A program made the position numbers and the translations under genes. From Deltaproteobacteria bacterium (GTDB lineage Bacteria; Desulfobacterota; Desulfuromonadia; Geobacterales; Pseudopelobacteraceae): a stretch of DNA of 64,000 bases. Every line of letters starts with the position of its first letter. The first letter of the stretch is position 1. The DNA lies in NCBI GenBank assembly GCA_021850095.1, contig JAJZRX010000007.1:1-64000 (forward strand), written 5' to 3'. The notes below the pieces were generated by a model, which ran no database searches, was not told the DNA's origin, and worked only from the letters and a program-made list of their open reading frames with translations. Below, piece after piece: positions 1-10,391 of this stretch.

Positions 1-362
1 CTCCGGCGTCCACACCGCGCCAGGCCATATCATAAAAGAGCATCTTGTTGGCTGAGCAGGCATAGAGGAAGCGGGGACGGAGCACGCGGGAATACTTCAT
101 CCGCAGCTTGACAAGCGCCTTGTTAGGATCGTCCAGCTTGTTTTCGATAACCGCAAGCGCCCCCCTGCAGGTCCTGCAGCACAAAGTCGGGCTTGATGTG
201 CTTGCTGCCGGGAAAATCGGCCTGCTCCTCCGGCGAAAGATCATACTTCGGCTGATAGAGCAGCGTCTTGCTCTCCCGCGACCACCCCAGCGCCCGCAGC
301 TCGTCGTACACCTTCAGGTCAACGCTGGACGCTTCGTTATCGAATATGCCGGATACCGTCAT
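1..362 (-). pseudogene. Type I restriction enzyme R-subunit-like (HSDR_N domain) N-terminus, frameshifted at a G6 run and running off the window edge
   Basis: ORF 123..362 encodes MTVSGIFDNEASSVDLKVYDELRALGW...KPDFVLQDLQG. Removing one G from the run at 160-165 restores ...QGALAVIENKLDDPNKALVKLRMKYSRVLRPRFLYACSANKMLFYDMAWRGVDAG to the window edge. Confidence 0.75.
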
Positions 363-1477
363 AATTGTACCTGCCTGAGCTGCTCATCGATAAACCGCTG
401 CATCTCCTCTTTCCTGGGGAGTTCCAGCAGGTATTTTGAGACAAAGAGCTGATTGTCCATGCCTGCCAGGGCGTACTCGGCGAGGGCGTGATTCTTGTCG
501 GTGCAGAGCAAGATGCCGATGGGCGGGTTGTCCCCATCGGTCATTATATTCCGGCGATACCAGCTCACATAGGTGTTGAGCTGACCGATATTTTCCTGAT
601 TGAATTTCTGCAGCTTCAGCTCCACCAGTACGTGGCACTTGAGCAGGCGATGGTAAAAGACCAGATCGATAAAAAAGTATTCGTCGCCGATCAGAATCCG
701 TTTTTGCCGTGCCTCGAAACAGAAACCGTGCCCCATTTCCAGAAGAAACTCTTCCAACTTGTCGATCAGTTGATCTTCGAGATGGGATTCACCCATAACC
801 TCTTTGGGGCGAAGCCCGAGAAATTCGAAGATATATGGGTCGCGAATCGCCAGCTGGGGCACAGCCTGTTCCGCGGCCTGATTTGCCATGGCGGAGAGTT
901 TCTTCTTGTTGCGTGACAGACCAGAACGTTCGTAATAGAGACTGCCGATCTGGCGTTTCAGCTCGCGGACTGACCAGTTACCGCGCAGACACTCTATTTC
1001 GTAGAAGGCTCGCTTGGTTTCGTCGTCGATTGCGATAAGTTCGGCAAGATGGCTGAAAGAAAGCTTCTCGATCAGTTCGGTTGGGCGGCAGGCTGCGCTT
1101 GGTTCAATTTGGGAGTCGGTGACTCCCAAATTCGCGGGCAGATGAAAACGGGTGCTGAATTCAGGAGACAGTGTCTCCCGAATCTGCGGATAGGTCTTAT
1201 AGAAAAGCCGATAGCGGCGCAGTTCCCGGGCTTGAGTCCGAGGGATGGCAAGCTTGCCTAATTCATCGGCAAGCCTGTCCAGCAAAGAATCGCCATACTG
1301 CGCACGATCCATGCCGCCCTGCTCATATTCCACGATACGGCAACCGATCAGCCAGTTGCGCAGGGTCAGGCTGACATTGACCGCACGGCTGGCCTGGGCC
1401 GTCAATTCGGCGTGGACCTGCTGGATGGCTCCGGTCAGCTCCGCAAAGGAGCGCAGAGAAAGAGCTTCTGTTTTCAT
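359..1477 (-). CDS. DUF1016 / YhcG-family PDDEXK nuclease domain protein
   Basis: 372 aa. N-terminal DUF1016-like helical region and C-terminal PDDEXK-like region (FCFEARQKRILIGDEYFFIDLVFYHRLLKCHVLVELKL). ATGA overlap with the downstream hsdR-like start. Confidence 0.9.
   Translation of the reverse strand: MKTEALSLRSFAELTGAIQQVHAELTAQASRAVNVSLTLRNWLIGCRIVEYEQGGMDRAQYGDSLLDRLADELGKLAIPRTQARELRRYRLFYKTYPQIRETLSPEFSTRFHLPANLGVTDSQIEPSAACRPTELIEKLSFSHLAELIAIDDETKRAFYEIECLRGNWSVRELKRQIGSLYYERSGLSRNKKKLSAMANQAAEQAVPQLAIRDPYIFEFLGLRPKEVMGESHLEDQLIDKLEEFLLEMGHGFCFEARQKRILIGDEYFFIDLVFYHRLLKCHVLVELKLQKFNQENIGQLNTYVSWYRRNIMTDGDNPPIGILLCTDKNHALAEYALAGMDNQLFVSKYLLELPRKEEMQRFIDEQLRQVQL
1106..1132. repeat. 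Perfect 12-bp-stem palindrome inside the DUF1016 gene
   Basis: aatttgggagtc-ggt-gactcccaaatt. Confidence 0.9.
1159..1183. repeat. Second related palindrome inside the DUF1016 gene
   Basis: attcaggagac-agt-gtctcccgaat; one mismatch in the stem. Confidence 0.8.
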
Positions 1478-1487
1478 GCTGCCACCT

Positions 1488-1757
1488 CTAACAGGCGTAT
1501 TCGGTGTTGGCGCAGTTGGTTTTGCGTCTCTTGCCGTCGGGAGCCATCAGTTCAAGTGGGGTACAAATTGTACCCCAGTAGGAATCAAGCTCGGAATCAC
1601 GCTGACGCATCCGCTTGATGTACTGGCGCGTATCGACGCTATCCGTCAGCACAACAACCACATCGGCGACCGAAAACCACCACTCGCCGTTATGCATGGT
1701 TTTTCTGATTTCCCGGCCTTCGAACAGATCCAATTTCACAATTTCTTTGGTGGTCAT
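1488..1757 (-). pseudogene. Truncated Bro-N domain protein (BRO family / DNA-damage-inducible D-like)
   Basis: MTTKEIVKLDLFEGREIRKTMHNGEWWFSVADVVVVLTDSVDTRQYIKRMRQRD... ends abruptly at NCANTE-YAC*, where family members normally continue. Confidence 0.7.
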
Positions 1758-1817
1758 ATCAAAACTCCAATAAAAACTCCAAGAACTTAATTTTCAGCGG
1801 TTCTGAAACCGGTTACT

Positions 1818-1846
1818 AAATTGTGGAGTCAGCGCCTCCACAATTT
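1818..1846. repeat. Intergenic palindrome of the same architecture
   Basis: aaattgtggag-tcagcgc-ctccacaattt; 11-bp perfect stem. Confidence 0.9.
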
Positions 1847-2031
1847 ACGGGTAATCCTTCAATCTTCTCAACGCCACGCCACATTAAAATGCCACTATTC
1901 TGGCATAAAAACAGGCGGCTCCCGCATCAAAAGGAAGCTCTGAACTGAAACAGCCATGCTGTTAAAGCATGGCCGTCTCACTACTCCGTTATTGCCAGCC
2001 GTTCAGCTGCGTTTTGAAAAAACAACCGGTA

Positions 2032-4338
<2,307 letters not shown>

Positions 4339-4384
4339 GATATATTCAGTATCCTTACGGTAAATTTCAAAGGCCCATCAAAGG

Positions 4385-5479
4385 TTATCCGGCAACGGCG
4401 TAGTGTGTGCCGGGCAGCGATGTAACCGCCCCCTTCAGTTCAAGGTGCAGTAACATAGAGGAAACCTCCCCGGCTGTCAATTCAGTTTGGGAGATGATCT
4501 GATCGATGTGCAGCGGCGAGCGGACCAGCAGCTCGTAAATGGCGGCTTCCTTCGGCGTCAGCGCAAAACTGCGCGGCTGAACCTGCAGCAGGGGAGCATC
4601 ATGTATCAACCGCTCACGACCGGGGAGTTCCTCGAGAATGTCTTCCACACAATCCACCAGCTTGGCGCCCTGCTTGATCAGCCGGTTGCAGCCCCGGCTG
4701 GAGGCGAACGAGATATTGCCCGGCACCGCGAAAACGTCACGCCCCTGCTCCAGCGCATATTGGGCCGTGATCAGCGACCCGCTGTTCTCGGCCGCTTCGA
4801 TCACCAGCACGCCCTGGGACAACCCGCTGATGATCCGGTTGCGGCGTGGGAAGTTTTCCGCCAGCGGCAGCGTCCCCAGCGGATATTCGGAAAGCAGGCA
4901 GCCTGTGCGGCCCATCTCTTCGAAGAGGCTTCTGTTTTCAGGCGGGTAGATCTTGTCGATGCCGCAGCCCAGCACGCCGACCGTTCTGCCCCCCGCCTGC
5001 AGCGCCCCGCGGTGTGCGGCGGTATCAACGCCGCGAGCCAGGCCGGAAACAATGCAGACCCCCCGGGCTGCCAGCTCGCCCGCCAGCGTCCCGGTCGTCA
5101 TCAAACCGTAGGAGGTTGCCCGGCGCGAACCGACCACCGCCACGGCCACCTCTCCAGCCGGCAACTGGCCTTTGACATACATGAAGGGGGGCGGATCGGG
5201 AATCTGAAAGAGCGCCTTGGGGTAGTCGACGGAGGTGAACAACACCAGCCGCGCTCCGCTGGTTTCCAGCTTGCGGCATTCATCCTCGGCAAAGCGGCGC
5301 CAGGCGCCCCCCTTTAGCTCCTCAATGATGGCCGGCGTTATACCCCGGACAGCGGAAAGCATGGTCGCCGGAGCCGACAAGGCTGCTTTGGGGGTGTCGA
5401 AGCGTTCCAGAAGCCGCCGGAAGAGCACATTGCCGATGCCGGCAACGGCCTTGAGACCTATCCAGTAGAACTGATCCAT
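4385..5479 (-). CDS. dprA: DNA processing protein DprA
   Basis: VVGSRRATSYG...SGLARGVDTAAHRGAL...GCGIDKIYPPEN; start moved to the internal ATG (MDQFYWIGLKAVAGIG). Confidence 0.95.
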   Translation of the reverse strand: MDQFYWIGLKAVAGIGNVLFRRLLERFDTPKAALSAPATMLSAVRGITPAIIEELKGGAWRRFAEDECRKLETSGARLVLFTSVDYPKALFQIPDPPPFMYVKGQLPAGEVAVAVVGSRRATSYGLMTTGTLAGELAARGVCIVSGLARGVDTAAHRGALQAGGRTVGVLGCGIDKIYPPENRSLFEEMGRTGCLLSEYPLGTLPLAENFPRRNRIISGLSQGVLVIEAAENSGSLITAQYALEQGRDVFAVPGNISFASSRGCNRLIKQGAKLVDCVEDILEELPGRERLIHDAPLLQVQPRSFALTPKEAAIYELLVRSPLHIDQIISQTELTAGEVSSMLLHLELKGAVTSLPGTHYAVAG

Positions 5480-5496
5480 AGTAAAAATTCCCGCAG

Positions 5497-5526
5497 ACAA
5501 AAAAAGACCGGCCTGAAGCCGGTCTT
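5497..5526 (-). terminator. Rho-independent terminator downstream of the LysM gene
   Basis: On the minus strand AAGACCGGC-TTCAG-GCCGGTCTT followed by a T run. Confidence 0.85.
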
Positions 5527-5541
5527 GAATGTTCAGCCCGT

Positions 5542-6540
5542 TTATTTGGCCAGGCTGACAAGCCGGTCGCCTTTATAAACGGCTTCGATGCTTTTGACAA
5601 CCAGCGCGGTAGCAACTTTCTCACCGGTTTCCAGAATCACCAGCGCGCCCAGCAGCTCCTGGGGCAGTTTGTCGATACGCCCCTCGGCATAGCGCTGATC
5701 CAGAGTCACATCCCGCACAATATAGAGCATGTTGCCCGCTTCGGCGCCCTGGGCGCTTCCCAGATCGATGTAGACGATATCACCGGCGGCGATAATGCCG
5801 GCCCCGCTGTAGCTGTCAAGGATGTAGCCCTTCAGATCCCTGGTCGCCATCTTGAGCGGAATTTCCCGGCGGCGGTTTTCCTGATAAGGCATCAGGTACG
5901 AACCGGGGCTGATTTCCTTTGACACCCGCGCGATGATGGCCCGGGATGATGTACGCTCCATATCGGTCAGCTGCAGCGTGCCCAGCGGGATGATTTTGGT
6001 GCCCATGACCTCGTTGGTAACCGGATGAATAACCGTGCTGTCCTTGCGGAAGATCGAAAACTTTTCGCCCCCTCGGGCGCCCTGGGCAGTGCCGATATCG
6101 GTGTAGACGATATCGTCGTCGCCGGCCAGAATGCGGTCATTCTGGATTCCGATGACGGTTCCGGCCGGCTTGGCATTTTTTTCCAGCACAAAACCCTCGC
6201 TGCCGTAAAGCGTATAGCTCCTCTCAGCGGCAACCTCCGGCATGACTCCGGAAACGGCTTTCTGGGAGGCGGCAGCCTGCCCCAGCGGCACAAACTCCAG
6301 CCGGTCAGGAAAAACGCGAACCTTCTGGCCGGGATAGATAAAGTGCGGATTGGTGACCTGGCTGTTGTTCGCCCACATGTTCGGCCAGTAGTGCGGATCC
6401 TTGATAAAGCGCTCCGAAAGTCCCCAGAGCGTATCGCCCTGCTTGATGACATAGATCGTGGGCTGCTCCTGATCAGCCGCCAGCAGATAACCGGGAAGAG
6501 CCAGGATTGCCAGCAGGATCAGCAATAATCTCATCTTCAT
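5542..6540 (-). CDS. LysM peptidoglycan-binding domain secreted protein
   Basis: Signal peptide; YVIKQGDTLWGLSERFIKDPHYWPNMWANN LysM motif. Confidence 0.9.
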   Translation of the reverse strand: MKMRLLLILLAILALPGYLLAADQEQPTIYVIKQGDTLWGLSERFIKDPHYWPNMWANNSQVTNPHFIYPGQKVRVFPDRLEFVPLGQAAASQKAVSGVMPEVAAERSYTLYGSEGFVLEKNAKPAGTVIGIQNDRILAGDDDIVYTDIGTAQGARGGEKFSIFRKDSTVIHPVTNEVMGTKIIPLGTLQLTDMERTSSRAIIARVSKEISPGSYLMPYQENRRREIPLKMATRDLKGYILDSYSGAGIIAAGDIVYIDLGSAQGAEAGNMLYIVRDVTLDQRYAEGRIDKLPQELLGALVILETGEKVATALVVKSIEAVYKGDRLVSLAK

Positions 6541-6610
6541 ATCAAACTCCTCGTTGGTTCCTTGGGGTGAAAATCCGGAAACCGGGGTTCCCGGGGGTCG
6601 GCGCCGTTTC

Positions 6611-7339
6611 TCATTGCGCGCTTAAACGTTCCCGTGCCTTAGTCGCAGCCGGGCTGCTGGGGTAGGATTTGATCAGGCTCTCGAAAATTGCCCGCGCCTT
6701 CTCCTTTTCCTTCATTGCCGACAGCGTGTAGCCAAGTTTCAGCAGCGAATCTGGAGCCTTGGGGCTATTGGGGTAACTGCCGGCCACCTTGAAAAAGGCT
6801 TCTTTTGCCTTGGGCAGATCTGACAGACTGTAATGACACTCGCCGATCCAATACAGTGCATTGGCGACGTAATCGCTGTTGGGATTGGCCTTGACAAAGG
6901 CTTCGAACGAAGCAATGGCGTCAGCGAAATTATTGGCGCTGTACAGTCCGAAGGCCTTGACATAATCGGCCGGAGGCCCGGAATCACGGCTTGTTTTTGA
7001 AGGCGGGGCGGGATTGACGACCTCGACCTTGGGGGTGACGGCCCGCTGATCCAGCAGCGCCGCTCTGGTTCTGGTTTCATCCTGGGAAGCCCGCAGTTCC
7101 TTAATTGCATCCTGAAGAGCTCTGATCTGGTCGGCAGCCGCGCGCTGGCGGTCATCCAGCCCCTGCAGCCGGTCGGCAAACTCGTTCTGGCGCTGCTCGC
7201 TCTTTTTACCGGCCTGGATCAGATGCTCGATCTTGGCTTCGGCCTCGCTCTGGCGCTTGATCATCAGGTCATTGGCCCCGCAACCGGTCAGGGCGGCAGA
7301 TGCCAGAAAACAGGTCACAACTCGGATGCTGAAAGGCAT
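6611..7339 (-). CDS. cpoB: Tol-Pal system protein YbgF/CpoB-like (coiled coil + TPR)
   Basis: Lipoprotein-like N-terminus, coiled coil, C-terminal TPRs (YVKAFGLYSANNFADAIASFEAFVKANPNSDYVANALYWIGECHY). Confidence 0.85.
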   Translation of the reverse strand: MPFSIRVVTCFLASAALTGCGANDLMIKRQSEAEAKIEHLIQAGKKSEQRQNEFADRLQGLDDRQRAAADQIRALQDAIKELRASQDETRTRAALLDQRAVTPKVEVVNPAPPSKTSRDSGPPADYVKAFGLYSANNFADAIASFEAFVKANPNSDYVANALYWIGECHYSLSDLPKAKEAFFKVAGSYPNSPKAPDSLLKLGYTLSAMKEKEKARAIFESLIKSYPSSPAATKARERLSAQ

Positions 7340-7472
7340 AATACCCCCATTTAACGGAACTTTTTCATAATAAAAGCGATCTTCATCCCTTTGTCAAGCG
7401 AAAGCTGTCTTTTACGGTACAAATGGATGGCCGGATATGCTAGCATTCTGACCCCGCAACTGCAACGACATC

Positions 7473-8723
7473 ATGACCGGAAATCCTGTGAAAAAACCTG
7501 AACTGCTGGCGCCGGCCGGCAACATGGAAAAACTGAAAATCGCAATCCACTATGGCGCCGACGCCGTCTACATGGGCGGCCAGGCTTTCGGATTACGCAA
7601 CATGGCCGATAATTTTTCCGTAGCAGAGATGGCCGCCGCCCTTGATTTCTGCCATCGGCAGGACGTCAAGGCCTACCTGACAATCAACAGTTATCCCCGC
7701 AATGAAGCCCTCCCCGGGCTGGAGCAGTATCTTGAGCAGGTGGCAGAACTGCCCTTCGACGCCTATATTGTGGCCGATCCGGGGGTCATCGACGCTGTTC
7801 GTCAAATTTCGCCGCAGCGCGAGCTGCACCTGTCAACCCAGGCCAACACGATCAACTGGCGCAGCGCCCGCTTCTGGCAGCGGCAGGGCTTCACCCGGAT
7901 CAATATGGCCCGCGAGATGAGCCTGGACAACATCCGCGAGACAGTCGCAGCGGTTCCGGGAATGGAATTCGAGGTTTTCGTGCATGGCGCGCTCTGCATC
8001 TCCTACTCCGGCCGCTGCCTGATCTCCAGCATGCTGACCGGCCGGGACGCCAACCGAGGGGAATGCACCCACCCCTGCCGCTGGAGCTATCACCTGGTGG
8101 AGGAATCCCGCCCCGGCGAATACTTCCCGGTGGTGGAAGACGAAAGCGGCACCTTCATCTTCAACTCCCGCGACCTGTGCCTGCTGGAGCACATTCCGGC
8201 CCTGGTCCAGAGCGGCGTCGCCTCGCTCAAGATAGAGGGGCGCATGAAAGGCATCAACTACGTCGCCTCGGTGCTGCGGGTGTACCGCCAGGCACTGGAT
8301 GAATACTGCCTTGACCCGGCCGCCTGGGTCTGCCGGCCGGAATGGATGGAGGAGCTGACCAAATTGAGCCATCGCGGCTACACCACCGGCTTCCTGTTCG
8401 GCGAGCCGCGCAACGTCGGACAGGAGTATCAATCGGCTTACATCCGCAGCCACGAGTTCGTCGGTGTGGTCGAAGAAGTCCATCCGGACGGAACGCTCAT
8501 GATCGGCGTCAGAAACCGGATCCGGTCCGGAGACCAGTTGGAATTGATCGGGCCCGGTATGCGCGCCGAATTGTTCCGCATGCCCGTCTTTTCGACTGTG
8601 AACGAGCGCGGAACACTGGTTGATGCCGAAAGCGCCAATCCAAACCAGCGCATAGCGCTGACACTTCCGTTTACGGCGGCAGCTGGCGACCTGCTGCGCC
8701 GCGAAAACCTGAAAACGGCGTGA
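7473..8723 (+). CDS. U32 family peptidase
   Basis: KKPELLAPAGNMEKLKIAIHYGADAVYMGG...VFVHGALCISYSGRCLISSMLTGRDANRGECTHPCRW. Confidence 0.95.
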   Translation: MTGNPVKKPELLAPAGNMEKLKIAIHYGADAVYMGGQAFGLRNMADNFSVAEMAAALDFCHRQDVKAYLTINSYPRNEALPGLEQYLEQVAELPFDAYIVADPGVIDAVRQISPQRELHLSTQANTINWRSARFWQRQGFTRINMAREMSLDNIRETVAAVPGMEFEVFVHGALCISYSGRCLISSMLTGRDANRGECTHPCRWSYHLVEESRPGEYFPVVEDESGTFIFNSRDLCLLEHIPALVQSGVASLKIEGRMKGINYVASVLRVYRQALDEYCLDPAAWVCRPEWMEELTKLSHRGYTTGFLFGEPRNVGQEYQSAYIRSHEFVGVVEEVHPDGTLMIGVRNRIRSGDQLELIGPGMRAELFRMPVFSTVNERGTLVDAESANPNQRIALTLPFTAAAGDLLRRENLKTA

Positions 8724-8814
8724 ACGACCTCAAGCCCTTCGCCATAAACGGGCATGACGGCTGGCTCACCAGCGCCCAACACTCGGCTGCAGACGCTGCG
8801 CACTTTAATAGATG

Positions 8815-8940
8815 CGGTTATACATGAAGCAGCGTGCCATTGCGGAGCTGATGCAATCGTAACCCGCAATCAAAATGATTTTAAGAAATCCAGAATACCG
8901 GTATATTCCTCGGAAGAAATGTCAAAAATATTGTTTTCCG
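8815..8940 (+). pseudogene. C-terminal remnant of a PIN-domain (toxin-type) protein
   Basis: IDAVIHEAACHCGADAIVTRNQNDFKKSRIPVYSSEEM resembles the C-terminal half of PIN domains; N-terminal half absent; host ORF reads into the dnaB start. Confidence 0.65.
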
Positions 8941-8977
8941 ATATCAGCGCAGCACCACACTGGAGACAAACAAATAT

Positions 8978-10354
8978 ATGAGTAGCGCAGACCAACATAA
9001 ACTCCCCCCCCAGAACCTGGACGCCGAAATGTCAATCCTGGGCGGGATTCTGATCGACAATGACGCCATCAACCGGGTGCTGGAAGTGCTGGTGGCCGAA
9101 GATTTCTACCGCGAAAGCCACCGCAAGATCTTCCAGGCCATGATGGCGCTCTCCGATGTTCGCGAACCGTGCGACCTGATCACCTTGAGCTCCATGCTGC
9201 GCAAGCAGGGCGAACTGGAGGAGGTCGGGGGCGCTTCCTACCTGGTAACACTGGTGGATTATGTACCAACCGCGGCCAACATCACCTACTACTGCAAGAT
9301 CGTCAAGGAAAAGGCCATCAACCGCCGCCTGATCAGCGTGGCGACCGAGATTGCCACCCTGGGCTATGATGAGAAATCGGACGTCAACGAACTGCTGGAT
9401 ATGGCCCAGAAGCAGATTTACGAGATTTCGGAAAACAAGTTGCGCCCCCAGTATGTGCAGGTCAAAGACATCATCAAGGACACCTTCAAGATCCTGCAGA
9501 GTCTGCATGCCAAAAAGGAGCTGGTCACCGGCACCCCGACCGGCTATGTGGATCTGGACCTGATGACGGCCGGTTTCCAGCCGGGCGACCTGATCATCAT
9601 CGCGGCCCGCCCCTCCATGGGCAAGACCACCCTGGCCCTGAACATAGCCGAATATGCCAGCGCCGACCCGCGCAACAAGAACCGGGTTCCCTCGGTGGTT
9701 TTCTCGCTGGAGATGGGCAAGGAACAGCTGGTGATGCGTCTGTTCGCTTCCATCGCCCGCATCGATTTCGGCAAGATGCGCACCGGTCATTTCCAGGATT
9801 CGGACTGGCCGCGCCTGACCCGGGCGGCCGGCATCCTGCACGATTCCAAGATCTTCATCGACGACACCCCGGCCATCACGGTGCTGGAACTGCGCTCCAA
9901 GGCCCGCCGGTTGAAGAGCGAACACGACATCGGCATGATCATCGTCGACTACCTGCAGCTGATGCGGGGCGGTGCCAACTCCGAATCGCGCCAGCAGGAG
10001 ATCTCGGACATATCCCGTTCGCTCAAGGCGCTGGCCAAGGAGCTGAACGTGCCGGTGATCGCGCTGTCCCAGCTCAACCGCGAACTGGAAAAACGGGCCG
10101 ACAAGCGCCCGATGATGAGCGACCTGCGCGAATCGGGCGCCATCGAACAGGACGCCGACGTAATCATGTTCGTTTACCGTGAGGCGGTCTACTGCGACAA
10201 CTGCCGCAAACGGGACGGCTCCTGCACCCAGGGGCACGACCGCACGGCCGAGGTCATCATCGGCAAACAGAGAAACGGCGCCCTGGGAACCGTGCCGCTG
10301 GCATTCTACGGCGAGCATACCCGTTTCGAAAATCTGAGCGACCGCAACGAATAA
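8978..10354 (+). CDS. dnaB: Replicative DNA helicase
   Basis: PPQNLDAEMSILGGILIDNDAINRVLEVL; Walker A ARPSMGKTTLALN. Confidence 0.98.
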   Translation: MSSADQHKLPPQNLDAEMSILGGILIDNDAINRVLEVLVAEDFYRESHRKIFQAMMALSDVREPCDLITLSSMLRKQGELEEVGGASYLVTLVDYVPTAANITYYCKIVKEKAINRRLISVATEIATLGYDEKSDVNELLDMAQKQIYEISENKLRPQYVQVKDIIKDTFKILQSLHAKKELVTGTPTGYVDLDLMTAGFQPGDLIIIAARPSMGKTTLALNIAEYASADPRNKNRVPSVVFSLEMGKEQLVMRLFASIARIDFGKMRTGHFQDSDWPRLTRAAGILHDSKIFIDDTPAITVLELRSKARRLKSEHDIGMIIVDYLQLMRGGANSESRQQEISDISRSLKALAKELNVPVIALSQLNRELEKRADKRPMMSDLRESGAIEQDADVIMFVYREAVYCDNCRKRDGSCTQGHDRTAEVIIGKQRNGALGTVPLAFYGEHTRFENLSDRNE

Positions 10355-10391
10355 TTTTTTTACCACGTGCCGTCAACAAGGGAGGTCACGC

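Noticed and set aside
1761-1782. Direct repeat aaaactccaa upstream of the Bro-N gene
   Set aside because: Short, and explained by a duplicated RBS-like segment (TTGGAGTTTT) with no further copies noticed.
9032-10366. 444-aa minus-strand ORF opposite dnaB, and similar long antisense ORFs (e.g. 14120..15028 -, 20620..21279 +, 28199..29362 +, 45892..46983 +, 54143..55129 +)
   Set aside because: All are antisense to clearly recognised genes, have no recognisable motifs and follow from GC-rich codon usage.
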